From the NCBI GenBank assembly GCA_029267645.1, contig JAJUIM010000146.1:1-5416 (forward strand): DNA of 5,416 nucleotides, given 5' to 3'. This stretch comes from Microbacterium sp. Lineage in GTDB: Bacteria; Actinomycetota; Actinomycetes; Actinomycetales; Microbacteriaceae. Made by a program: the position numbers and the translations under genes. The notes below the pieces were generated by a model, which did no database searches, was not told where the DNA came from, and worked only from the letters and a program-made list of their open reading frames with translations. Numbering within the stretch: the stretch's first letter is position 1; each line of letters starts with the position of its first letter. Positions 1-5,363 of the stretch are shown here, piece by piece.

Positions 1-6
1 GGATCA

Positions 7-25
7 GGAATCGTGCCACGATTCC
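7..25. repeat. Perfect 19-bp inverted repeat, possible terminator or operator
   Basis: GGAATCGTG and CACGATTCC are exact inverted copies around a single central C. As RNA this could fold into a stem of about 7 bp with a 5-nt loop. It lies downstream of the minus-strand regulator gene, so it could end that transcript, but no T-run follows it in the minus direction inside the window. It could equally be an operator for a gene beyond the left edge. The symmetry is seen directly; the role is inferred. Confidence 0.4.
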
Positions 26-40
26 AGTCTATTCGGGCGT

Positions 41-68
41 GTGATCAGTCGGCTGACCGAGAGATCAC
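41..68 (-). terminator. Candidate hairpin overlapping the regulator's stop codon
   Basis: GTGATC (41-46) pairs with GATCAC (63-68), and inside it TCGG (49-52) pairs with CCGA (57-60) around the loop CTGA. The two stems are separated by a symmetric 2x2 mismatch. The stop codon of the regulator (65-67) lies inside the outer arm. The position suits a factor-independent terminator of the kind without a U-tract, but no U-run follows, so termination is only a guess. Confidence 0.3.
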
Positions 69-763
69 TCGTCGGTCTCGATGCGCGCGAACGAGTGCGT
101 GTCGGTGCCGACGGGCGATTCGACCGTGTCGCCCGGATCGTCCTCGCCCGTGAGCCGCGCGACGGCCGCTTCGAACTGGCGCGAGAGCGCGTCGGCGGCC
201 GTCTCGCCGTCGCCCGCCTTGATGGCGTCGATGAGCTCGCGGTAGGTCGGCGAGACCGTGCGGCGCGCGAGGTAGGCGTCGTGTGCGCTGAGGTTCGCGA
301 TGCGCGTCTCGGCGAGCAGCGTCGAGGCCCGCGCCGACATGCGCTGGCTGCCGACGAGGTCGACGAGCTGCCGGTGGAACTCGAGGTCGGCGTCGGCGAT
401 CGCGAGCGCCTCGTCTCCCGCGCTGACCGCGACGAGGCGCGCGAGGCACGCCTCGAGCTCGGCGATCTCGAGGGCGTTCGGGCGCTGGGCGAGGCGTCGC
501 GCCGCGTGCGCCTCGAGGGCGAGGCGCGCCTCGTAGAGGTCGGGCACCTCCTCGACGCCGATGCGCCGTACGCGCAGGCCGCGGCCGGGGACCGACACGA
601 GCAGGCCCTCCTGCACGAGCCGCTGGGCGGCCTCGCGAAGCGGGCCGCGGCTGACGCCGAGCTGCGCCGCGATCTCGACCTCGCCGAGCGGGGCGCCGAC
701 CGCGAGGTCGCCCGCGAGGATCGCCTTGCGCAGCTCGATGACGATGAGGTCGACGGTCGACAT
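65..763 (-). CDS. GntR-family transcriptional regulator with FCD-type ligand domain
   Basis: DNA-binding regulator of the FadR/FCD branch of the GntR family, 232 aa from the ATG at 763. Residues about 5-68 form the winged helix: LRKAILAGDL, then the recognition region QLGVSRGPLREAAQRL and wing VPGRGLRVRR. Residues about 73-205 form an all-helical FCD-like effector domain with DLEFH at 126-130. In typical FCD proteins Asp126 and His130 bind a metal together with two later histidines; here those positions read Tyr174 and Gln196. An acidic tail of about 27 residues follows. It is divergent from the importer operon, so it is the obvious candidate to control it. The start is uncertain: no Shine-Dalgarno precedes 763, and in-frame GTGs occur at 772 and 853. 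The 853 start would give 262 aa and has GAGAAT 6 nt upstream, but its first codons (AGA, GAA, GGA) look unlike the rest of the gene. Family call is firm; ligand unknown. Confidence 0.9.
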   Translation of the reverse strand: MSTVDLIVIELRKAILAGDLAVGAPLGEVEIAAQLGVSRGPLREAAQRLVQEGLLVSVPGRGLRVRRIGVEEVPDLYEARLALEAHAARRLAQRPNALEIAELEACLARLVAVSAGDEALAIADADLEFHRQLVDLVGSQRMSARASTLLAETRIANLSAHDAYLARRTVSPTYRELIDAIKAGDGETAADALSRQFEAAVARLTGEDDPGDTVESPVGTDTHSFARIETDE

Positions 764-888
764 GCGCGACACGGGGACGACCGATCGCGGGGTGCCGAAA
801 CGCGACACCGACGTCGTCGCGTCGCGCTTCCTCAGTCCCAGCAGTTCTCTCACGCTCTCATTCTCGCATCCCGCGTCCGCTGTCCTCG

Positions 889-896
889 TGTCGACA
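889..896. promoter_or_regulatory. GntR-type operator-like palindrome TGTCGACA
   Basis: TGTCGACA is a perfect 8-bp palindrome. It fits the general GT-N(x)-AC core of FadR-branch GntR operators. It sits in the divergent control region and overlaps the start of the larger palindrome by two bases. Half of it recurs as TCGACAAT at 922-929. Binding by the adjacent regulator is inferred. Confidence 0.4.
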
Positions 897-929
897 ATCC
901 GACCGTCGGATTGCATCAGGATCGACAAT
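891..929 (+). repeat. Direct repeat TCGACAAT, two copies 31 bp apart
   Basis: The octamer TCGACAAT occurs at 891-898 and again at 922-929, in the same orientation. The 31-bp spacing is close to three DNA helical turns, which would put both copies on the same face of the helix. The larger palindrome lies between them and overlaps the first copy. This suggests cooperative or looped regulator binding, which is an inference. Confidence 0.4.
895..913. promoter_or_regulatory. Perfect 19-bp palindrome, likely operator between regulator and importer
   Basis: CAATCCGAC and GTCGGATTG are exact inverted copies around a central C (904). The site lies in the divergent intergenic region, 85 bp upstream of the ehuB start, within the most AT-rich patch there. 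A weak -10-like GACAAT (924-929) or CAATAT (926-931) follows on the plus strand, so a bound protein could block the -35 region of ehuB. No good -35 match is visible. The palindrome is directly seen; operator function is inferred from position. Confidence 0.55.
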
Positions 930-984
930 ATGCCACCGTGGACCGCGTCCTGCGCGCGGGTCCACGCCGCCCGCGCCCATCCAC

Positions 985-990
985 GGGAGG
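985..990 (+). promoter_or_regulatory. Ribosome binding site of the binding-protein gene
   Basis: GGGAGG lies 7 nt before the ATG at 998. It fixes this start against the much longer upstream open frame, which is only the antisense of the regulator gene. Confidence 0.85.
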
Positions 991-997
991 AACGACG

Positions 998-1885
998 ATG
1001 ATCCGACGCACCATCACGACGACGGGAGCGGCCGGCCTCGGCGCGCTCGCCCTCGCGCTCGCCGGCTGCACCTCGACCGCCCCCACGGGCGACGACGCCG
1101 GCAGCACGCTCGAGCAGCTGCGAGAAGAGGGGAGCATCACCCTCGCGATCGCCTCCGAGCAGCCCTACTCGTGGGTCGACGAGAACGGCGAGCCCACGGG
1201 CGCGACGATCGCCATCCACGAGCGGATCTTCTCCGAGCTCGGCGTCGAGAACATCGAGGTCGAGGAGGTCGCGTGGGACAACCTCATCCCCGGCCTCAAC
1301 GCGGGCCGCTGGGACGCCGTGAGCGCCGGCATGTCGATCCTGCCCGAGCGCTGCGAGGAGGCGGCGTTCAGCGACCCCGAGATCATGTACACGACGACGC
1401 TCGCGGTGCCCGCCGGCAACCCGCAGAACCTCAGCGACCTCGACTCGGTCGTCGAGGCGGGCGACGTCACGCTCGCCGTGCAGTCGGGCGCGATCGAGGA
1501 CGGGTACGCGAAGGACCTCGGCATCAGCGACACCGTGCAGGTCGACACGGCGAGCGCGGGTCTCGAGGCCGTGCAGTCGGGCCTCGCAGACGCCTTCGCG
1601 CTCACGGCCGTGTCGCTCAACTGGATGACGGAGGACATGGACGACCTCGAGACGACGGAGGCGTTCGTGCAGGAGATCGACGGCACGCCGCAGGTCGGCG
1701 CGGGCGCGACCGTGTTCCGCCAGGGCGACACCGAGCTGCTCGAGGCGTACAACGAGGAGCTCGCGACGATCACGGGCGACGAGCAGACCTACCTCGACCT
1801 CGTCGAGCCCTTCGGATTCACGGCCGAGAACCTGCCGCCCGCCGACCTCACGACCGAGCAGCTCTGCGCGGGCGAGCTCGAGTAG
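998..1885 (+). CDS. ehuB: Ectoine/hydroxyectoine ABC importer, solute-binding lipoprotein EhuB
   Basis: Extracytoplasmic binding protein of the family 3 (amino-acid type) class, 295 aa, that captures solute for the two downstream permeases. Residues 1-24 are a lipoprotein signal: RR near the start, a hydrophobic run, then the lipobox LAGC with lipidated Cys24. The mature domain starts near residue 40. EhuB-like blocks, judged from memory of the Sinorhizobium protein, are SEQPY (53-57), LIPGLNAGRWD (96-106), AGMSILPERC (110-119), GNPQNL (140-145), SGAIEDGYA (163-171) and ALTAVSL (201-207). By that alignment Glu54, Tyr57, Trp93 and Arg118 match ligand-contacting residues, while a cage phenylalanine is replaced by Ser113. 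Cys119 and Cys290 are the only cysteines of the mature part and could form a disulfide. The start is set by GGGAGG at 985-990. Family assignment is firm; the ectoine specificity is probable and could instead be another polar or zwitterionic solute. Confidence 0.82.
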   Translation: MIRRTITTTGAAGLGALALALAGCTSTAPTGDDAGSTLEQLREEGSITLAIASEQPYSWVDENGEPTGATIAIHERIFSELGVENIEVEEVAWDNLIPGLNAGRWDAVSAGMSILPERCEEAAFSDPEIMYTTTLAVPAGNPQNLSDLDSVVEAGDVTLAVQSGAIEDGYAKDLGISDTVQVDTASAGLEAVQSGLADAFALTAVSLNWMTEDMDDLETTEAFVQEIDGTPQVGAGATVFRQGDTELLEAYNEELATITGDEQTYLDLVEPFGFTAENLPPADLTTEQLCAGELE

Positions 1886-1889
1886 GAAG
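1884..1889 (+). promoter_or_regulatory. Weak ribosome binding site of ehuC
   Basis: AGGAAG overlaps the ehuB stop codon and lies 11 nt before the GTG at 1901, a rather long spacing. It supports the GTG start and tight coupling to ehuB translation. Confidence 0.5.
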
Positions 1890-1900
1890 CCGTCCCGCAC

Positions 1901-2614
1901 GTGACCGAGCATCTCGACGCGCTCGCGCGGGCGCTGCCGCGGATCCTCGACGGCCTCCTCATCACGATCGAGCTCACCCTCGGGGGTGCGGCGGTCGCGC
2001 TCGCGGTCGCCGTCGCGCTCGGCCTGCTCGTGCGCACGCACAACCTGCTGATCCGCGGCGCGGCCCGCGTCGTGATCGAGTTCTTTCGCGGCACGTCGCT
2101 GCTCGTGCAGCTGTTCTTCCTGTTCTTCGTGCTGCCGCTGCCGCCGTTCTACCTCGAGATCGAACCCGTCGCGGTCGGCATCATCGGCCTCGGCCTGAAC
2201 TACGGCGCGTACGGCGCGGAGGTCGTGCGCGGCTCGATCGGCGCCGTGCCGCGCGAGCAGTGGGAGGCGACGACGGCGCTCAGCATGACGAAGTTCCAGC
2301 GCATGACGCGCGTGATCTTCCCGCAGGCGTGGGCGCTCATGATCCCCTCGCTCAACAACCTGCTCATCCAGCTGCTGAAGGGCACGGCCGTCGTCTACCT
2401 CATCACGATCGTCGACCTCACGGCCGAGCTCAACAAGCTGCGCATCGAGACCGACGTGTTCTTCGCGTACTCGCTCGGCCTCGTGCTGTACTTCGCGCTC
2501 GCCTGGCTGCTGTCGACGGGCATGAACGCCCTCGAGCACCGCGCGACGCGCAGGCTCGGCCGCGGTCCCGCGCGGCGGATCCGTCGTCGCGCGCGGGCGG
2601 AGGTCGGCGCATGA
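1901..2614 (+). CDS. ehuC: Ectoine/hydroxyectoine ABC importer, permease subunit EhuC
   Basis: Inner-membrane permease of the polar amino-acid (HisMQ-type) class, 237 aa, expected to pair with EhuD as a heterodimeric channel. Hydrophobic segments lie at about 16-44, 66-80, 88-106, 146-172 and 185-206. RGTSLLVQLFFLFF (63-76) is the usual motif between early helices. The cytoplasmic EAA coupling loop runs from QWEATTALSM (120-129) to IFPQA (139-143) and contacts the ATPase; the usual glycine after the EAA block is Ser128. The C-terminus is a basic tail, RRIRRRAR. The GTG start lies 15 nt after the ehuB stop with AGGAAG upstream, and the last 4 bp overlap ehuD (ATGA). The permease call is certain; the C-versus-D and ectoine labels rest on the binding protein, the ATPase and gene order. 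Confidence 0.8.
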   Translation: MTEHLDALARALPRILDGLLITIELTLGGAAVALAVAVALGLLVRTHNLLIRGAARVVIEFFRGTSLLVQLFFLFFVLPLPPFYLEIEPVAVGIIGLGLNYGAYGAEVVRGSIGAVPREQWEATTALSMTKFQRMTRVIFPQAWALMIPSLNNLLIQLLKGTAVVYLITIVDLTAELNKLRIETDVFFAYSLGLVLYFALAWLLSTGMNALEHRATRRLGRGPARRIRRRARAEVGA

Positions 2615-3276
2615 TCGACACCTCCTTCTGGAACTGGGACCACGCGTGGGCCGTGCTGCCCGACATGCTGTGGGCGTTCCTGCGCGTGACGCTCGTCGTG
2701 ACGATCGCGGCGAGCGCGATCGCGGCCGTCCTGGGGCTCGCGATCGCGCTCGTGCGCCGCACGGCGCCGCGCCCCGTCGCGGCCGTCGTGACGGGCGTCA
2801 TGAACGTGATCCGCATGACGCCCCTCGTCGTGCAGCTGCTGTTCGCGCTGTACGGCCTGCTCGCGATCGGGGCCGAGGTGCCGTCGATCGCGATCGCGAT
2901 CGTCGTGTTCGGGATCCACTACGCCACCTACATGGCCGACGTGTACCGCGCCGGCATCGACGCCGTGCCGCGCGGGCAGTGGGAGGCGACCGTCGCCCTC
3001 TCGATGTCGCGCGGGCGCACGTGGCGCGCGGTCGTGATCCCGCAGGCGCTGCGCGCGACCGCGCCCGCCCTCGGCAACTACGTCATCTCGATGTTCAAGG
3101 AGACGCCGTTCGTGTCGGTCATCTTCGTGCACGACATGGTGCGCACGGCGCAGCTGTACGGCGGCGAGCACTTCCGGTACATCGAGGCGATCACGCTCGC
3201 GGGGCTGCTCTTCCTCGCCGCGAGCTACCCCACTTCCCTCCTCATCGCACGACTGGAGAAGCGCCTTGCCTACTGA
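2611..3276 (+). CDS. ehuD: Ectoine/hydroxyectoine ABC importer, permease subunit EhuD
   Basis: Second channel subunit of the importer, 221 aa, same HisMQ-type family. The N-terminus FWNWDHAWAVLPDML (6-20) resembles the W-D-x-A-x-x-x-LP opening I recall for EhuD and related permeases. Hydrophobic stretches lie at about 22-48, 72-90, 91-110, 152-172 and 192-213. IRMTPLVVQLLF (67-78) is the family motif, and the EAA loop is QWEATVALSM (123-132) through VIPQALR (142-148), with Ser131 where glycine is usual. GNYVISMFKETPFVSVI (155-171) is a typical post-EAA block. The ATG overlaps the ehuC stop by 4 bp and has GGAGG at 2599-2603, 7 nt upstream, indicating translational coupling. Its 3' end overlaps ehuA by 11 bp. 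Confidence 0.82.
   Translation: MIDTSFWNWDHAWAVLPDMLWAFLRVTLVVTIAASAIAAVLGLAIALVRRTAPRPVAAVVTGVMNVIRMTPLVVQLLFALYGLLAIGAEVPSIAIAIVVFGIHYATYMADVYRAGIDAVPRGQWEATVALSMSRGRTWRAVVIPQALRATAPALGNYVISMFKETPFVSVIFVHDMVRTAQLYGGEHFRYIEAITLAGLLFLAASYPTSLLIARLEKRLAY
3255..3260 (+). promoter_or_regulatory. Ribosome binding site that selects the TTG start of ehuA
   Basis: GGAGAA lies inside the end of ehuD, 5 nt before the TTG at 3266. No ATG or GTG with a comparable site lies nearby, so this motif decides the start. Confidence 0.75.
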
Positions 3277-4081
3277 ACACCGCACCCACACGGGCGCCAT
3301 CGAGCTCGCCGACGGCGACGTGCCCGCGATCCGCTTCCAGCACGTCGTCAAGCGCTTCGGTGACCACACCGTGCTCGACGACCTGAACTTCACGGTGCGC
3401 AAGGGCGACCGCGTGACGCTCATCGGGCCGTCGGGATCCGGCAAGACCACGATCCTGCGCCTCGTCATGACGCTCGAGGAGGCGACGGACGGCTTCATCC
3501 TCATCGACGACCGCCCGCTCACGCACGTCGAGCGCGAGGGGCGCCGCGTCGCGCTGAAGGAGAAGCACCGCACCGAGATGCGCAAGCGCATCGGCATGGT
3601 GTTCCAGCAGTTCAACCTGTTCCCGAACATGACGGTGCTCGAGAACATCACGGAGGCGCCCGTGCACGTGCTGCGGCGCCCGAAGGGCGAGGCGATCCGC
3701 CGCGCGCACGAGCTGCTCGAGCAGGTGGGGCTGCCCGACAAGGCGGATGCCCACCCGTCGGCGCTGTCGGGCGGGCAGCAGCAGCGCGTCGCGATCGCGC
3801 GGGCGCTCGCGATGGATCCCGAGATCCTCCTGCTCGACGAGGTGACGAGCGCCCTCGACCCCGAGGTCGTGGGCGAGGTGCTCGGGATCCTGCGCGACAT
3901 CGCGGCGAACACCGACGTGACGATGCTCATCGTGACGCACGAGATGCAGTTCGCGCGCGACGTCTCGAACCGCGTCATGATGTTCGACGGCGGCCGCATC
4001 GTCGAGGAGGGGACGCCCGAGCAGATCTTCTCGGACCCGCAGGAGCAGCGCACGCGCGACTTCCTGTCGGCGGTCTCGTAG
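3266..4081 (+). CDS. ehuA: Ectoine/hydroxyectoine ABC importer, ATP-binding protein EhuA
   Basis: Cytoplasmic ATPase that drives the EhuC/EhuD channel, 271 aa. All nucleotide-binding motifs are intact: Walker A GPSGSGKT (54-61), Q-loop Gln114 in FQQFNLF, signature LSGGQ (167-171), Walker B ILLLDE (187-192) with catalytic Glu192, D-loop SALD (195-198) and switch His225 in VTHE. Between Walker A and the Q-loop there is a longer charged stretch (about 84-108) than in most amino-acid importers; together with ENITEAPVHVL (126-136) this resembles EhuA as I recall it. The start is TTG, supported by GGAGAA 5 nt upstream, and the gene overlaps ehuD by 11 bp, so it is translationally coupled. A shorter start at an in-frame GTG near residue 19 is possible but lacks such a site. 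Only 22 bp separate it from the next gene and no terminator hairpin is visible. Confidence 0.85.
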   Translation: MPTEHRTHTGAIELADGDVPAIRFQHVVKRFGDHTVLDDLNFTVRKGDRVTLIGPSGSGKTTILRLVMTLEEATDGFILIDDRPLTHVEREGRRVALKEKHRTEMRKRIGMVFQQFNLFPNMTVLENITEAPVHVLRRPKGEAIRRAHELLEQVGLPDKADAHPSALSGGQQQRVAIARALAMDPEILLLDEVTSALDPEVVGEVLGILRDIAANTDVTMLIVTHEMQFARDVSNRVMMFDGGRIVEEGTPEQIFSDPQEQRTRDFLSAVS

Positions 4082-4091
4082 GCGCGATCCC

Positions 4092-4097
4092 TACGAT
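4092..4097 (+). promoter_or_regulatory. -10 hexamer of a leaderless-type promoter for the DUF4229 gene
   Basis: TACGAT fits the TANNNT pattern and ends 6 nt before the GTG at 4104, so transcription would start at about the first base of the start codon. No Shine-Dalgarno precedes that GTG, which agrees with a leaderless transcript. No convincing -35 is visible. The same TACGATGG octamer occurs just before menA. Confidence 0.55.
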
Positions 4098-4103
4098 GGC
4101 CCC

Positions 4104-4436
4104 GTGAAGATCCGCTCCGTCGCCGCCTACACGATCCTCCGCCTGGCCTTCTTCCTCGTGCCGCTGGGCGTCATGCTGCTGTTCCCGGCGTTCCGCGATC
4201 TGTGGTGGCTCGCGGTGATCTTCGCGACGCTCATCGGCCTCAGCCTGTCGATCATCCTGCTGCAGAAGCCCCGCGCCGAGATGTCGGAGGGCATCTACGA
4301 GAAGCAGCAGCAGCGCGAGCGCGCGAAGACCGCGCGCGAGGTCGACGCCGAGATCGAGGACGCGGCCAACGAGGCCGCACAGCGACCGCGGTCAGCCGAT
4401 GAAGGCCCAGGCCAGGAAGGCCCCGTAGATCGGTGA
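4104..4436 (+). CDS. DUF4229-family small membrane protein
   Basis: Protein of 110 aa and unknown function, recognised as DUF4229-like from its layout and from lying next to menA. Two hydrophobic helices at about 7-29 and 33-53 form a hairpin joined by a short turn (FRDLWW). A charged, probably helical cytoplasmic tail from about 58 to 93 (EKQQQRERAK, EVDAEIEDAANEAA) follows, with a flexible Gly/Pro/acidic end. The GTG start has no Shine-Dalgarno but follows a -10 hexamer at leaderless distance. It begins 22 bp after ehuA, so read-through from the importer operon is possible, yet it appears to have its own promoter. The last 45 bp overlap the 3' end of menA on the other strand. A role linked to menaquinone synthesis is only suggested by the neighbourhood. 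Confidence 0.78.
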   Translation: MKIRSVAAYTILRLAFFLVPLGVMLLFPAFRDLWWLAVIFATLIGLSLSIILLQKPRAEMSEGIYEKQQQRERAKTAREVDAEIEDAANEAAQRPRSADEGPGQEGPVDR

Positions 4437-5348
4437 GCTGATCGACGTCAGCGCGAGCGCCGTGATGAGCTCGCGCGGCGTCTTCGCTGCCCACACGATG
4501 ACGATCGCGGGGCCCGCGGGGATGAGGGCGAAGAACGCCAGCCACGCGATGGGATAGAACAGCGCGAGCCACGCGGCGATCGCGAAGGCGAGCGCCACGA
4601 GCACGGTGTAGAGGATCTTCGTGCCGAGGCGGCCTATGACGACCGTGAGGGTGCGCTTGCCCGCCTGGCGATCCTGGTCGATGTCGCGCAGGTTGTTCGC
4701 GAGCAGCACGGCGCACGCGAGGAACCCGGCAGCGATCGCGCCGAACCACGCCTCCTGCGGCAGCGCGAACACCTGCACCCACGTCGTGCCGAGCGTCGCG
4801 ACGAGCCCGAAGAAGACGAAGACGAACACCTCGCCGAGGGCGTTGTAGCCGTACGGACGCCTGCCGCCCGTGTAGAACCAGGCCGCGACGATGCAGACCG
4901 CGCCGACCGCGAGCATCCACCACTGCTGGGTGCGGATCACGATCGCGAGGCCCGCGAGCGCCGCGAGGGCGAAGAACGCCAGTGCGACCCTGAGCACGGT
5001 CTTCGCGGGGATCCGCCCCGACGCCGTGAGGCGCGCGGGCCCCACGCGGAAGTCGTCGGTGCCCTTGACGCCGTCGGAGTAGTCGTTCGAGAAATTCACG
5101 CCGATCTGCAGCGTGACGGCGACGATGAGGCAGCACAGGGCGATGACCCAGTGGAAGCGGTGCGAGGTGTCGGCGAGGATCGCGGCGCCCGTGCCGATGA
5201 CGACGGGCGTGATCGCGAGCGGCAGCGTGCGCAGCCGCGCGGCGCCGATCCAGTCGCCGAGCGTGACGGGGCCCTGCGCGGGCGAGGTCGGGGTGCCCCG
5301 CTTCGCCGGGTTGCCGCTCACATGCTTCGTCTGCTTCGCCTTCGCCAT
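4392..5348 (-). CDS. menA: 1,4-dihydroxy-2-naphthoate polyprenyltransferase MenA
   Basis: Integral membrane UbiA-superfamily enzyme, 318 aa, that joins a polyprenyl diphosphate chain to 1,4-dihydroxy-2-naphthoate, with loss of CO2 and diphosphate, to give demethylmenaquinone. The first aspartate-rich motif is NDYSDGVKGTD (88-98) and the second is NNLRDIDQDRQAGKRT (218-233); these bind Mg-diphosphate. YTGGRRPYGY (159-168) is another conserved active-site loop. The N-terminal 28 residues are basic and lie outside the membrane core, which starts near GDWIGAARLRTLPLAI (31-46). About eight or nine hydrophobic helices follow. The ATG at 5348 lies 8 nt after TACGAT and has no good Shine-Dalgarno, so the message is probably leaderless or has a leader of 1-2 nt. 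The gene converges on and overlaps the DUF4229 gene. Other UbiA-family prenyltransferases are possible, but motifs and context favour MenA strongly. Confidence 0.93.
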   Translation of the reverse strand: MAKAKQTKHVSGNPAKRGTPTSPAQGPVTLGDWIGAARLRTLPLAITPVVIGTGAAILADTSHRFHWVIALCCLIVAVTLQIGVNFSNDYSDGVKGTDDFRVGPARLTASGRIPAKTVLRVALAFFALAALAGLAIVIRTQQWWMLAVGAVCIVAAWFYTGGRRPYGYNALGEVFVFVFFGLVATLGTTWVQVFALPQEAWFGAIAAGFLACAVLLANNLRDIDQDRQAGKRTLTVVIGRLGTKILYTVLVALAFAIAAWLALFYPIAWLAFFALIPAGPAIVIVWAAKTPRELITALALTSISSPIYGAFLAWAFIG

Positions 5349-5356
5349 GAGGATCC

Positions 5357-5362
5357 ATCGTA
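5357..5362 (-). promoter_or_regulatory. -10 hexamer of the menA promoter
   Basis: Read on the minus strand, TACGAT fits the TANNNT pattern and ends 8 nt before the menA ATG. This predicts a leader of no more than a couple of bases. The upstream sequence is very GC-rich and shows no clear -35. Confidence 0.5.
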
Positions 5363-5363
5363 C

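Noticed and set aside
41..1885. Long plus-strand open frame running across the regulator region into ehuB
   Set aside because: The part before 998 is antisense to a clear GntR gene and has a low-complexity Arg/Asp/Glu/Val-rich translation. The real start at 998 has a Shine-Dalgarno and begins a lipoprotein signal.
764..2539. Long minus-strand frame extending the regulator through ehuB and ehuC
   Set aside because: Translation is rich in Arg, Glu, Asp and Val with no domain, as expected of the antisense of a high-GC gene. Only the part near 65-853 has regulator domains.
1171..2610. Plus-strand frame, in phase with ehuD, that overlaps ehuB and ehuC
   Set aside because: Arg/Gly/Ala-rich shadow of ehuB and ehuC. 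The recognisable permease starts at 2611 with a proper ribosome binding site.
2885..2902. Three tandem CGATCG units, containing the octamer GCGATCGC
   Set aside because: They encode an Ile-Ala-rich membrane helix of EhuD using preferred GC-rich codons. The octamer resembles the cyanobacterial HIP1 repeat but occurs here through codon choice.
4252..5358. Minus-strand frame starting at ATG 5358, 10 bp before menA
   Set aside because: It is a different frame with Arg/His/Pro-rich translation and no motif, fully overlapping menA, whose prenyltransferase motifs are intact.
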